Shown here in pieces: positions 41,700 to 50,535 of a DNA stretch of 64,000 bases. This DNA comes from Streptomyces sp. VRA16 Mangrove soil (lineage in GTDB: Bacteria; Actinomycetota; Actinomycetes; Streptomycetales; Streptomycetaceae). Each line of letters begins with the position of its first letter. Positions within the stretch are counted from its first letter, which is position 1. The position numbers were made by a program, and so were the translations under genes. The stretch covers positions 62,001-126,000 of the forward strand of contig NZ_JAFVLN010000007.1 in NCBI RefSeq assembly GCF_017377775.1. Reading direction: 5' to 3'. The notes below the pieces were generated by a model. That model saw only the letters and a list, made by a program, of their open reading frames with translations. It was not told the origin of the DNA and did no database searches.

Positions 41700-43522
41700 A
41701 CGTCCTCGGAGTCGGGGGGCTGTTGCGCCGCGCGCCGTCTGCGCACCTGGTGCATCCGGAACGCGGCGGCCAGCACGATCAGGCCCACGCCCGCGGCGAC
41801 CACGGCGATCGCCCCCGACGACACGGACGTGACGTCGACCTCGAACGTCATGGGGTCGCCCCACGGCCTGCCGTCGCTGGTGGTGTAGAGCTGGGCGGTG
41901 ATCCGGGCCTTGCCGTTGGCCTTCGCGGTGACGCCGACCTGCGAGGTGTGGCTGGCGGAGCCCGCGGCCTCCACGGACAGCGTCCCGTCGTTGACCTTCA
42001 GCCGTTCCGCGTCGCTGGAGCTGACGCGCAGTTCGAGCCCGGAGACCGGTTGCTGGAGGCCGTTGTCGACGGTGACCGGGACGGTGGCGTCGCCGGAGGT
42101 GAGTGTGACGGTGGTCTTCGGGACGAGCCGCAGCGACGCCACGGACGTGCTCAGGAAGTCGCTGGTGCGCTGCTGGAACGTCTCCTGGTCGGAGTCGTCC
42201 AGGGCGCGCCAGGCCGTCGACAGGGCGCGGGCCATCGCCGCGTGCACGGAGGCCGTGGTGACCTTCGGGTCGGCGAGCACCTTGGAAAGCGTGGCGAGGC
42301 CGTCCAAGTCACCTGCCACTGAAGTGAGTTGATCGGCCGTCAGCTCGCCGGACCGGAGCCGGCCCGGATAGTCGGACGGGGTGCCGATCCGCCCGGTCAC
42401 CGGGTCGTTGTCGGCGGTGCGGATCCCCTCCAGGTCCAGCCAGCCGTCGTCAGTGCCGGAGTCGAGCGCGGCGGCGAGCGCGTTCGCCGCGGTGCCGGAC
42501 AGATCGCGGGGCGGTACGAGGACGGGGCGGGTGTTCGCCTTCAGGAGCGCGGTGACGCGGCTGACGGTGGCGTCGTCGGGGGTGTCGGGTTCCGCGGACG
42601 CCGACGCGGAAGGGCTGGGGCTCGGGGAGCCGGTCGAGGTGGACGGCGCGGACGCGGAGGCGGCGGGGGCCGGGGACGAGCCCGACGGTGAGGGAGAGGC
42701 CAAGGAGCCGTCGCCGTCCTGGTCCTTGATGCCGGCGAGGGCCGTCGTCACGTCCGTGTCGTACGGCAGCGCCGTGATCGCGTCGTCGCCGCTGCCGAGG
42801 GTGAGGGGTGAGTCCCCGGCGGGGCCGACGCCCTGCCCCGAGGTCAGCAGCCGCGTCACCCCGAGCTTGCCGGCGAGACCGGTGACCCGGGTGTCGACGG
42901 CGCCGTCGGCGGGCCAGCCGAGCCCGGCGCGGGTGCCGGTCCCGAGGATCGAGTCGACCTGCTTCTTGGCACTGTCCGCGAGGCCCGTGACGACCTCCGT
43001 CAGGTCGTCGGTGTCGGAGGAGGGGTGGTGGGCGAGGGACGCCAGGTCGGTGTCGGCGTACGGCAGCAGCCACACGTCCTGCCCGCCGACCGCGTCCCTG
43101 AGCTCGGACAGCCAGGCGCGGGCGGCGCTCTGCCCGGTGCCCCGCGTGCTGTCCTGCGGGCTGGAGGACCCGGCGCTGTCGGCGACGCGGTAGCCGTCCG
43201 CCATGGCCTGCGCGGCGATGACGAGGTCCGGGTCGACGACCCAGCTCACCCCGCGCCCCTTGCCGGCCTCGACGACCTCGCGCAGCCGCCCGCCCTCGGC
43301 GAACAGACCGGCCAGCTCGTCGTCGTCGAAGACGGCCTGCGCCGTCGAGCCGGAGCCGAGCGCCGCCGCCGTCATGTGCGGGCGGGCCGTCACCGGCCAG
43401 ACCACGGCGGCGTGTCCCGCGCTGTCGTCGTCCGCGGCGTGCGCCTGCACCCCGGTCGTGGATGCCCCGAGCACCATGGCCGACACGACCCAGGCCCGCG
43501 CCGCCCCGTACGCCCTAGCCAT
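41690..43522 (-). CDS. DUF6049-like secreted and membrane-anchored protein
   Basis: The 610-residue protein has a signal peptide (about 1-28), a mixed alpha/beta extracellular region, a Ser/Pro/Ala linker (about 275-315), a second globular region, an Ig-like beta domain near the C-terminus (VPVTVDNGLQQPVSGLELRV) and a final membrane helix (near 570-592) with RRRRAAQQ tail. It recalls the DUF6049 proteins that in Streptomyces lie beside the MurJ-like flippase gene, but no murJ is present here, so it may be a paralogue. ATG 43522 follows GGGAGG. Confidence 0.65.
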   Translation of the reverse strand: MARAYGAARAWVVSAMVLGASTTGVQAHAADDDSAGHAAVVWPVTARPHMTAAALGSGSTAQAVFDDDELAGLFAEGGRLREVVEAGKGRGVSWVVDPDLVIAAQAMADGYRVADSAGSSSPQDSTRGTGQSAARAWLSELRDAVGGQDVWLLPYADTDLASLAHHPSSDTDDLTEVVTGLADSAKKQVDSILGTGTRAGLGWPADGAVDTRVTGLAGKLGVTRLLTSGQGVGPAGDSPLTLGSGDDAITALPYDTDVTTALAGIKDQDGDGSLASPSPSGSSPAPAASASAPSTSTGSPSPSPSASASAEPDTPDDATVSRVTALLKANTRPVLVPPRDLSGTAANALAAALDSGTDDGWLDLEGIRTADNDPVTGRIGTPSDYPGRLRSGELTADQLTSVAGDLDGLATLSKVLADPKVTTASVHAAMARALSTAWRALDDSDQETFQQRTSDFLSTSVASLRLVPKTTVTLTSGDATVPVTVDNGLQQPVSGLELRVSSSDAERLKVNDGTLSVEAAGSASHTSQVGVTAKANGKARITAQLYTTSDGRPWGDPMTFEVDVTSVSSGAIAVVAAGVGLIVLAAAFRMHQVRRRRAAQQPPDSEDVQD

Positions 43523-43634
43523 GTCCGTCCGTTCCTCCCGCTCGGTGTACCGGTCTACCGGTGTATCGGTGGTTCGAGGTAACACCGTGGAGGGGACGGT
43601 TCCGCGGACCGCGACGCCGGGCGGCGCGTCGGTC

Positions 43635-44045
43635 TCAGCCTTCGGTGGGCTCCAGCACCGCGCCGATCCGCAGCAGATTCCCGTCCGGGTCCACCAGGGC
43701 GAACTCCCGCATCCCGTACACCGTGTCGTCGGGCTCGACGAGCCGCGGCGTCGCGTACGGGTCGCCGCTCAGACCGGTCGCGCTCCACTCCTCGTGAAGG
43801 GTGTCGGCGACGTGCGCGCCGCCGTCGAGCCGCAGGTACGCGGCGTGCGCCGCGGTCAGGGGGTCGGTGTCGGGCGCGTGGTAGAAGTGCAGCTCTGCGG
43901 CGTCACGGACGAGGATCAGGTAGCCGTCGTCCGGGTAGTGGGCGCCGGCCGCGAAGCCGAGAGAGGCGTAGAAGTCGAGGGTGACGGTCAGGTCGCGGCT
44001 CGGCATGATCGGCGCGAGCCGTCCGATGAGAGGGGTCCGGCACAT
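43635..44045 (-). CDS. VOC family protein (bleomycin-resistance-like)
   Basis: This 136-residue protein has the two-module VOC fold: IMPSRDLTVTLDFYASLGF at the start, ILVRDAAELHFYHAP in the middle, EFALVDPDGNLLRIG at the end with its glutamate replaced by leucine. It is close to bleomycin-binding dimeric proteins (BRP), which sequester rather than degrade their ligand. ATG 44045 has GGGAG 5 nt upstream. It is divergent from the cobL gene, 129 bp away. Confidence 0.85.
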   Translation of the reverse strand: MCRTPLIGRLAPIMPSRDLTVTLDFYASLGFAAGAHYPDDGYLILVRDAAELHFYHAPDTDPLTAAHAAYLRLDGGAHVADTLHEEWSATGLSGDPYATPRLVEPDDTVYGMREFALVDPDGNLLRIGAVLEPTEG

Positions 44046-44174
44046 CGCTGCTCCCTGGGGCGCTCGGCGGGGGAGCCGATGTCGCCCGATAGAGTGCGGC
44101 TCCCGACGTTGACGTTCTTGACGTTCTTGATGCGGTCTCCCGAGCATGACGCACCCGGCACGAGGTACCAGGCA

Positions 44175-45434
44175 GTGACTCCCGCGAACGACCACCCCGC
44201 GATACCGAGTGCGGCCGTCGTCGGGATCGGCGCCGACGGCTGGCCGGGCCTGCCGCCCGCGTCCCGCGCCGCCCTCGCCGGGGCGGAGGTGCTGATCGGC
44301 GGCCCGCGCCAGCTCGCGCTGCTCCCCGACGACGCCTGCCCCGGCGAACGGGTCGCGTGGCCTTCGCCGCTGCGGCCCGCCGTCCCCGGCCTCCTGAAGC
44401 GGTACGCCGGCCGCCGCGTCGCGGTCCTGGCGAGCGGCGACCCGATGTTCTACGGCATCGGCCGCACCCTCACGGAGACCGTGAGCGCCCACGCCTACGC
44501 CTTCGATGTGCTGCCGCACCCGTCCTCCGTCTCCTACGCCTGCGCCCGGCTCGGCTGGCCGCTGGAGGAGACCGAGACGGTGACGCTGGTGGGCCGCCCC
44601 GTGGACCGGCTGGCGGCGGCGCTGCACGACGGCCGCCGGATCCTGGTCCTGTCGGCGGGCGCGGACACCCCGGCGCGGGTGGCGGCCCTGCTGACCGACC
44701 GGGGCTTCGGCGCGAGCCGCATGACGGTCCTGGAGCAGCTGGGCGGCGAGGCGGAGACCGCGTACGAGGCAGTGGCGCGCGACTGGCCGCACCCGCCCGG
44801 CGACCCGCTGAACGTGATCGCGGTCGCCTGCGTGCGGGACGCGGACGCGCTGCGCCTGGGCGCCACCCCCGGCCTGCCCGACGCGGCGTACGAGAACGAC
44901 GGCCAGCTCACCAAGCGCCACATCCGCGCCGCGACCCTCGCGGCGCTCGCCCCGGCCCCCGGCGAACTCCTGTGGGACGTGGGCGGCGGCTCGGGCTCGA
45001 TCGGCGTGGAGTGGATGCGCACGCACCCGTCGTGCCGGGCGTACGCGGTGGAACGCTCGCCGGAGCGGGCGCGGCGCATCGAGCGCAACGCGGCCCGCCT
45101 GGGCGTACCCGCGCTCGGCGTGGTGACGGGCGCGGCCCCGCAGGCGCTCGCCGAACTCCCGCCCCCCGACGCGGTGTTCATCGGCGGCGGGCTGACGGCG
45201 CCGGGGCTGCTGGACGCCTGCTGGGACGCGCTGGCGCCCGGCGGCCGGCTCGTCGCGAACACGGTGACGCTGGAGTCGGAGGCGCTGCTCACGCAGTGGT
45301 ACCGCCGCCACGGCGGGGAGCTGGTGAAGCTCTCGGTGGCGCACGCGGTCCCGGTGGGCGGCTTCACGGGCTGGCGACAGGCGATGCCGGTGACGCAATG
45401 GTCGGTAACGAGAACGAACGGCGACAGGGGCTGA
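44175..45434 (+). CDS. cobL: Precorrin-6Y C5,15-methyltransferase (decarboxylating), CbiE-CbiT fusion
   Basis: The 419-residue protein joins a CbiE-type tetrapyrrole methylase (about 10-205, with GDPMFYGIGRTL) to a CbiT-type methyltransferase and decarboxylase (about 225-415, SAM loop WDVGGGSGSIGVEW near 265). Together they methylate C5 and C15 of precorrin-6B and remove the acetate carboxyl at C12, giving precorrin-8. GTG 44175 is the start nearest the conserved N-terminus. It is followed 6 bp later by cobM in the same direction, forming the first B12 block. No riboswitch is seen in front of it. Confidence 0.95.
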   Translation: MTPANDHPAIPSAAVVGIGADGWPGLPPASRAALAGAEVLIGGPRQLALLPDDACPGERVAWPSPLRPAVPGLLKRYAGRRVAVLASGDPMFYGIGRTLTETVSAHAYAFDVLPHPSSVSYACARLGWPLEETETVTLVGRPVDRLAAALHDGRRILVLSAGADTPARVAALLTDRGFGASRMTVLEQLGGEAETAYEAVARDWPHPPGDPLNVIAVACVRDADALRLGATPGLPDAAYENDGQLTKRHIRAATLAALAPAPGELLWDVGGGSGSIGVEWMRTHPSCRAYAVERSPERARRIERNAARLGVPALGVVTGAAPQALAELPPPDAVFIGGGLTAPGLLDACWDALAPGGRLVANTVTLESEALLTQWYRRHGGELVKLSVAHAVPVGGFTGWRQAMPVTQWSVTRTNGDRG

Positions 45435-45440
45435 GGATCG

Positions 45441-46190
45441 ATGACCGTCTACTTCATCGGAGCGGGACCGGGCGCGGCCGACCTGATCACCCTGCGCGGC
45501 GCGCGCACGCTGGCGGCCTGCCAGGTGTGCCTGTACGCGGGTTCGCTGGTCCCGCGCGAGCTCCTCGACGAGTGCCCGCGGGGCGCCCGCCTGATCGACA
45601 CGGCGAACCTCGACCTGGACGCCATCGAACGCGAGCTGGTCGCGGCGCACGAGGCGGGCCTGGACGTGGCCCGGCTGCACTCCGGCGACCCGTCGGTGTT
45701 CTCGGCGGTGGCGGAGCAGATGCGCCGCCTGGACGCGCACGGCATCCCGTACGAGGTCGTGCCGGGTGTCCCCGCGTTCGCGGCGGCGGCAGCGGCGCTC
45801 AAGCGGGAGCTGACGGTGCCCACGGTCGGCCAGACGGTGATCCTGACCCGCATCGCCCAGCAGGCGACGCCGATGCCGCCCGGCGAGGACCTGGCGACGC
45901 TGGGCGCGTCGGGCGCGCTCCTGGTCCTGCACCTGGGCGCCCGCTACGTCGACCGGATCGTGGCGGAGCTGACCCCCCACTACGGCGCGGACTGCCCGGC
46001 CGCGGTCGTCGCCTACGCGAGCCGCCCCGACGAACTCGTCCTGCGCGGCACGCTCGGCGACATCGCGGACCAGGTGAAGAAGGCGGGCGTGCTGCGCACC
46101 GCGGTGATCCTGGTCGGCCGCACCCTGGGCGCGTCCCAGTTCCGCGACAGCCACCTGTACTCGACGGAACGCGACCGGCACGTGTGCTGA
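45441..46190 (+). CDS. cobM: Precorrin-4 C11-methyltransferase
   Basis: This 249-residue SAM-dependent methylase shows the family N-terminus VYFIGAGPGAADLITLRGARTLAACQVCLYAGSLVP and the conserved HSGDPSVFSAVAEQMRRLD loop. It adds the C11 methyl group to precorrin-4 after ring contraction. Length is normal. It is cotranscribed with cobL. A short GC-rich hairpin follows the stop. Confidence 0.95.
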   Translation: MTVYFIGAGPGAADLITLRGARTLAACQVCLYAGSLVPRELLDECPRGARLIDTANLDLDAIERELVAAHEAGLDVARLHSGDPSVFSAVAEQMRRLDAHGIPYEVVPGVPAFAAAAAALKRELTVPTVGQTVILTRIAQQATPMPPGEDLATLGASGALLVLHLGARYVDRIVAELTPHYGADCPAAVVAYASRPDELVLRGTLGDIADQVKKAGVLRTAVILVGRTLGASQFRDSHLYSTERDRHVC

Positions 46191-46195
46191 ACGCG

Positions 46196-46210
46196 GGGGC
46201 CGAAGGCCCC
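46196..46210. terminator. Possible short terminator after cobM
   Basis: GGGGCC-GAA-GGCCCC is a 6-bp stem 5 bp after the stop. The following gap to 46398 holds no gene that I can support. Confidence 0.4.
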
Positions 46211-46398
46211 TGGGCGCGGCGGCCCGGCCCGCCGGACACTGGCCCCATGGACGACCGCCCCGGACCGCGACTCCGCGGCCGGCACGCCGGGCCTCGTACC
46301 GTGGCGGGCGCTGGTGCTGCGGGCGGCGTAGTCCCGCAACGCGGCGCGTGCGCAAGCGAGTTGGGCCGGGCGCCGGGCAGGCCCTAGTGTTCCGTGGC

Positions 46399-47139
46399 AT
46401 GCGGCTGACGGTTCTCGGTGGATGTGGGGCATGGCCCACGGCGGAGCAGGCGTGCAGCGGGTACCTCGTCGAGGACGAGGGGTTCCGGCTGCTGGTCGAC
46501 CCCGGGTACGCCACGCTGCCGCGGCTGCTCGCCCGCACCACGGCCGACGCCGTCGACGCCGTGCTGGTCAGCCACGGGCACCCCGATCACTGCGCGGACC
46601 TCAACCCCCTGCTGCGGGCGCGCGGCCTGAGCGACCGTCCGCCGGCCCCGCTGCCGGTGTACGCGCCGTACGGTGCCGTCGACGCGGTGCTGGCGCTCGA
46701 CCGTCCAGGGATGCTCGCCGAGGCGTACCGGTTGCGGGAGTTCAGGCCCGGCGAGGGGTTCGGGATCGGGCCGTTCCGGGTCGACACCCGGCTGCTGCCG
46801 CACCATGTGCCGAACGCGGGCATCCGGCTCTCGACGCCGCGCGCCGCGCTCGCCTACACCGGCGACACGGGGCCGAGCCCGGACATCACCCGGCTCGCCC
46901 ACGGCGCGGACCTGCTGCTGTCGGAGGCCACTCACGTGCACGAGGTGCCGGCCGTCGACGCGCCGTACCTGCTGACCGCGCGGCTGGCCGGGCAGTACGC
47001 CGAGCAGGCCGGTGCCGCCCGGCTCGCCCTCACCCATCTGTGGCCCGGGACCGCGCCGGACGGCGCCAGGGAGGTCGCGGCCCGGCTCTACCGGGGGCCC
47101 GTCGACGTGGCCGCACCCGGCCTGGTCATCGCGCTCTGA
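46399..47139 (+). CDS. Metallo-beta-lactamase-fold hydrolase (RNase Z-like group)
   Basis: The 246-residue protein has the MBL zinc motif SHGHPDH (near 58-64), AYTGDTG (metal aspartate near 156) and HLWPG. It resembles the cyclic-phosphodiesterase/RNase Z-like group rather than beta-lactamases. It lacks the exosite arm of true tRNase Z, so the substrate is unknown. ATG 46399 gives the canonical MRLTVLGGCGAWP start. It converges with the HxlR gene and overlaps it by 14 bp. Confidence 0.85.
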   Translation: MRLTVLGGCGAWPTAEQACSGYLVEDEGFRLLVDPGYATLPRLLARTTADAVDAVLVSHGHPDHCADLNPLLRARGLSDRPPAPLPVYAPYGAVDAVLALDRPGMLAEAYRLREFRPGEGFGIGPFRVDTRLLPHHVPNAGIRLSTPRAALAYTGDTGPSPDITRLAHGADLLLSEATHVHEVPAVDAPYLLTARLAGQYAEQAGAARLALTHLWPGTAPDGAREVAARLYRGPVDVAAPGLVIAL

Positions 47140-47473
47140 CGGTGGCGTGCCCGCTGCCCCACCGCGACAGCGGCTCCAGCGCCGTGTTGAGGCGGGTGCC
47201 CGCCTCGGTCAGTGAGTACTCGACGCGCGGCGGGACCTCGTCGTACGCGACGCGGCGCACGATGCCGTCGGCCTCCATCTCCTGGAGGTGGGAGGCGAGG
47301 ACCTTCTCGGTGATGCCGGGGACCAGGCGGCGCAGCTCGCCGAAGCGGCGGTGCGGGTGCTCGTGCAGGGCCCACAGGATCAGCACCTTCCACTTGCCGC
47401 CGATCACCTCCATCGCGGTGTCGAGCCCACAGCGGTGCCCGTCCGGTGTGCCCGGCCGGTTCACAGTCGTCAT
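47126..47473 (-). CDS. HxlR-family transcriptional regulator
   Basis: The 115-residue protein has a single HxlR winged helix: CGLDTAMEVIGGKWKVLILWAL, FGELRRLVPGITEKVLASHLQEME, PPRVEYSLTEAG. One cysteine (C15) stands at the N-terminal position that acts as an electrophile or redox sensor in several HxlR proteins (HypR, YodB). ATG 47473 follows a GGGGGA ribosome site. It is divergent from an NAD(P)-dependent oxidoreductase gene, a usual pairing for this family. Confidence 0.92.
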   Translation of the reverse strand: MTTVNRPGTPDGHRCGLDTAMEVIGGKWKVLILWALHEHPHRRFGELRRLVPGITEKVLASHLQEMEADGIVRRVAYDEVPPRVEYSLTEAGTRLNTALEPLSRWGSGHATVRAR

Positions 47474-47518
47474 TGCGTCCCCCTGTCCGACCTCGTCACT
47501 CACTTCGGGGTAACCACC

Positions 47519-47537
47519 CACTTCGAAGTGCGTACTT
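47519..47537. promoter_or_regulatory. Candidate HxlR operator
   Basis: CACTTCGAAGTG (47519-47530) is a perfect 12-bp palindrome. It overlaps an AAGT-GCGT-ACTT inverted repeat (47526-47537), and a CACTTCGGGG half-site lies just upstream. It sits midway between the divergent HxlR and oxidoreductase starts. Confidence 0.6.
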
Positions 47538-47571
47538 GATCACCTTTGCGGCCGGGTTCAGCCTAACTGGC

Positions 47572-48450
47572 ATGACGAAGAAGCCTGTTGAGAACGTTGT
47601 GGTGCTGGGTCTCGGCGCCATGGGGACCGCCCTCGCCCGCGCCTGGCTCGCCGCCGGCCACCCCGTCACCGTCTGGAACCGCACCCCGGCCCGCGCCGCC
47701 GCCCTCGCCGCCGAGGGCGCGCGGGTCGCGGACAGCGCCGCCGAGGCGGTCGCCGGAGGCGGGCTCGTCGTGGCCTGCCTGCTGGACGACGCGTCCGTCG
47801 GCACGGTGCTGGAGGAAGCGGCGCTGGACGGCCGGGACCTGGTGAACCTGACCACCGGGACCCCGGCGCAGGCCCGCGCCCGCGCCGAGTGGGCCCGGGA
47901 GCGCGGCGCCCGTTATCTGGACGGCGGGATCATGGCCGTACCGCCGATGGTCGGTGTCCCGGAGGCCGGCGGCTACGTCTTCTACAGCGGCGCCCCGGAC
48001 GTGTTCGAGCGGCACCGCGAGACGCTGGCCGTGCCCGTCGGCACGAAGTACGTGGGCGAGGACGCCGGGCTCGCCGCCCTGCACGACGTGGCGCTGCTCA
48101 GCGCCATGTACGGGATGTTCGCCGGGGCCGCGCACGCCTTCGCCCTGATCGCGAAGGAGGACGTCGACCCGGTGGGCTTCGCCCCGCTGCTCGCCGACTG
48201 GCTCGTCGCGATGTCCGCGTCGGTCCACCGGACCGCCGACCAGCTGCGCAGCGGCGACTACACCACGAACGTCGTCTCCCACCTCGCCATGCAGGTGGCC
48301 GGCACGACGACCCTGCTGGAGACCGCCGACCAGCAGGGCGTGAGCACCGAACTGCTCACGCCCTACGTGGAGTTGATGCGCCGGCGGCTGGCCGAGGGGG
48401 ACGGCAAGGAGGATCTGACGGGGGTGGTGGATCTGCTGTCGACCCGCTGA
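47572..48450 (+). CDS. NAD(P)-dependent beta-hydroxyacid dehydrogenase / imine-reductase-like protein
   Basis: The 292-residue protein has an N-terminal Rossmann motif (VVLGLGAMGTALARAWLAAGH, 10-30) and the NRTP NADPH-binding loop. A long alpha-helical C-terminal domain (about 165-290) has the dimer core DVALLSAMYGMFAGAAHAFALI. The lysine typical of beta-hydroxyacid dehydrogenases is not at its usual place, which favours the imine-reductase/6PGDH-like subgroup. It may reduce a reactive carbonyl or imine compound. The adjacent HxlR protein likely represses it. Confidence 0.85.
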   Translation: MTKKPVENVVVLGLGAMGTALARAWLAAGHPVTVWNRTPARAAALAAEGARVADSAAEAVAGGGLVVACLLDDASVGTVLEEAALDGRDLVNLTTGTPAQARARAEWARERGARYLDGGIMAVPPMVGVPEAGGYVFYSGAPDVFERHRETLAVPVGTKYVGEDAGLAALHDVALLSAMYGMFAGAAHAFALIAKEDVDPVGFAPLLADWLVAMSASVHRTADQLRSGDYTTNVVSHLAMQVAGTTTLLETADQQGVSTELLTPYVELMRRRLAEGDGKEDLTGVVDLLSTR

Positions 48451-48455
48451 CCCGT

Positions 48456-48478
48456 GCCCCGGGAGCCTCCCCGGGGGC
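48456..48478. terminator. Terminator between convergent genes
   Basis: GCCCCGGG and CCCGGGGGC form an 8-bp stem with one bulge in the 27-bp space between the oxidoreductase stop and the opposite gene's stop. Confidence 0.45.
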
Positions 48479-49248
48479 TACTTCAGGGCGACGCTGTCAC
48501 CCGTCGCCGTGACCGCGCTCGTCGTCCCCGTCCCCGCGAACTTCCAGCGCCAGGTGCCCGCGTAGTTCGCCGTGACCGTCGTCTTCAGCTTCCCCGAGCC
48601 GTCCGTGGTCACCGTCTTCACGGTCGAGTACGTCGACGAGCCGGACTTCTTGAACTGCAGGGCCACCTTCTGCGAGGTGTAACCGGCGTAGACGTTCGTG
48701 TTCCAGTTGGCCCGGGTCAGCGTGCCCGTCACCGTCAGGCCGCGGCCCTTGACGACCGGCTCGGGGCTCGCCTGGGTGGCGGTCAGCTTCGCGTACCGCT
48801 TCACCTTGACGGTCTTGCTGGTGTCGATCGTGTAGAAGTCCTGGTCGTTGGCCGCGACCTCGCCGTCGAAGTGCCACGTGCCGGCGTAGCTGTTCTTCAG
48901 GTCCGCGTAGTCGTCGGTGGCGTTCGCGTCCAGCGAGTACGTCCAGGAGCACTTCATCGTCGTGGACGTGGGCCGCGAGCAGGAGGCGTCGTCGGGGAAG
49001 ACGACGTGGCCGTCGGGGGTGATCAGCTTGTCGCCGTAGATGCCCTTGATCCCGGAGTCGTCCTTGGCGGTCGCCGAGACGGTCAGGGACTGGGCGGCGC
49101 TGACGCCGACGTTCACGGTGGACCTGCTGAACGAGAAGGACGTGATCGTCGTGTCGCCCTTGTGGGTGTCCGCCTGCGCGGCGGGGGCGAGCAGGGCGAG
49201 CAGCGTCAGGGTGCCGCACGCGGCGGTGGCGGCCGTACGGATGCGCAT
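48478..49248 (-). CDS. Secreted beta-rich (Ig-like) protein
   Basis: The 256-residue protein has a signal peptide (about 1-27, ending PAAQAD) and no membrane anchor. It appears to hold two or three Ig-like beta-sandwich domains, including the TVTGTLTRANW...VALQFKKSGSSTYSTVKTVTTDGSG segment (about 170-235) typical of actinobacterial calcium- or polymer-binding surface proteins. One cysteine pair (CSRPTSTTMKC) is present. ATG 49248 follows a GGAGAA ribosome site. Function unknown. Confidence 0.78.
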   Translation of the reverse strand: MRIRTAATAACGTLTLLALLAPAAQADTHKGDTTITSFSFSRSTVNVGVSAAQSLTVSATAKDDSGIKGIYGDKLITPDGHVVFPDDASCSRPTSTTMKCSWTYSLDANATDDYADLKNSYAGTWHFDGEVAANDQDFYTIDTSKTVKVKRYAKLTATQASPEPVVKGRGLTVTGTLTRANWNTNVYAGYTSQKVALQFKKSGSSTYSTVKTVTTDGSGKLKTTVTANYAGTWRWKFAGTGTTSAVTATGDSVALK

Positions 49249-49320
49249 GGTTCTCCAGCGGGAGTGAGCCGGATCTCTGTCCGGGCGAGGTGAAGACACT
49301 CGGCGGGGCGCATTGGTTGT

Positions 49321-49374
49321 GCGCCCCGTGCGCCCCGTGCGCCCCGTGCGTCCCGCGCGTCCCGTGCGTCCTGG
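49321..49374. repeat. 9-bp tandem repeat downstream of cbiD
   Basis: Six units (GCGCCCCGT three times, then GCGTCCCGC, GCGTCCCGT, GCGTCCTGG) end 10 bp from the cbiD stop codon. Confidence 0.75.
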
Positions 49375-49384
49375 CGGCGCCGGG

Positions 49385-50524
49385 TCAGCGCACCGTGCTG
49401 CGGCCCACCACGTTCCCCGCCCGGTCGATGCAGATCACGTCGACCGCGACCGGCGCCCCGCGCAGCACGAGCAGCGCCTGGTCGCGGGCCTCGGCCGCCA
49501 CCAGGTCGCCGAGCGGCACCCCGGCCGCCGCGCACAACTGGAGCGCGGCGAGCCCGGTGTTGGCCTCCGCGACCGCCGCCGCCAGCTCGTCCGGCGCGCC
49601 GCCCCTGCGGGCCAGTTCGGCGAGGAAACCCTTGTCGACCTGGGAGCGCGCCGAGTGCAGGTCCAGGTGCCCGGCCGCCAGTTTCGACAGCTTCGCGAAG
49701 CCGCCGCAGATCGTGAGCCGGTCGACCGGGTGCCGCCGGATGTACTTCAGGACGGCGCCCGCGAAGTCGCCCATGTCCAGCAACGCGTCCTCGGGCAGCG
49801 CGTGTTCGCGGACCACCGTCTTCTCGGACGTCGAGCCCGTGCACCCCGCCACGTGCGTGCGGCCCGCGGCCCGCGCCACGTCCACGCCCCGCCGGATCGA
49901 GTCGATCCACGCCGAGCAGGAGTACGGCACGACGATGCCGGTGGTGCCGAGCACGGAGAGGCCGCCGAGGATGCCCAGGCGCGGGTTCCAGGTGGAGCGG
50001 GCGATCTCCTCGCCGTGGTCGATGGAGACGGTGATCTCGACGTCACCGGTGCCGCCGTGCCCGGCCGCGACCCGGGCCACGTGGTCGCGCATCATCTGCC
50101 GCGGCACCGGGTTGATGGCGGGCTCGCCCACCTCCAGCGGCAGCCCGGGCCGGGTGACCGTGCCGACCCCGGGGCCCGCCCGGAAGACGACCCCAGCGCC
50201 GGGCGGCAGCACCCGGACCGTCGAGCGGACCAGCGCGCCGTGTGTGACGTCCGGGTCGTCGCCCGCGTCCTTCACGACCCCGGCCGTCGCCGTGCCCGTA
50301 CCGAACGTCTCCACCGCGAGCGCGAAGGACGGCGTCTGCCCCTTGGGCAGGGTGATCGTCACCGGGTCGGGGAAGTCGCCGGTCAGCAGTGCGGTGTACG
50401 CGGCCGTGGTCGCCGCCGTCGCACAGGCCCCGGTCGTCCAGCCGGGCCGCAGACCGGTGTGCTTGAGTTGGGCGCCGCGACCGCCCTTCGCCGCCGTCGC
50501 CGCTGCTTCTGCCGGTTCAGTCAT
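49385..50524 (-). CDS. cbiD: Cobalt-precorrin-5B C1-methyltransferase
   Basis: The 379-residue protein has the CbiD signature GWTTGACATAATTAAYTALL (28-47), GTTGIVVPYSCSAWIDSIRRG and a C-terminal GNVVGRS segment. CbiD carries out C1 methylation of the ring-contracted corrin, classically in the anaerobic, cobalt-early pathway. Here it accompanies CobG and CobN, which belong to the cobalt-late route, so it presumably replaces CobF. ATG 50524 is only 11 bp from the divergent cobK start. Its promoter must therefore lie within cobK or further upstream, in the cobG-cobH-cobIJ transcript. Confidence 0.94.
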   Translation of the reverse strand: MTEPAEAAATAAKGGRGAQLKHTGLRPGWTTGACATAATTAAYTALLTGDFPDPVTITLPKGQTPSFALAVETFGTGTATAGVVKDAGDDPDVTHGALVRSTVRVLPPGAGVVFRAGPGVGTVTRPGLPLEVGEPAINPVPRQMMRDHVARVAAGHGGTGDVEITVSIDHGEEIARSTWNPRLGILGGLSVLGTTGIVVPYSCSAWIDSIRRGVDVARAAGRTHVAGCTGSTSEKTVVREHALPEDALLDMGDFAGAVLKYIRRHPVDRLTICGGFAKLSKLAAGHLDLHSARSQVDKGFLAELARRGGAPDELAAAVAEANTGLAALQLCAAAGVPLGDLVAAEARDQALLVLRGAPVAVDVICIDRAGNVVGRSTVR

Positions 50525-50535
50525 GGAGTGTCCCG

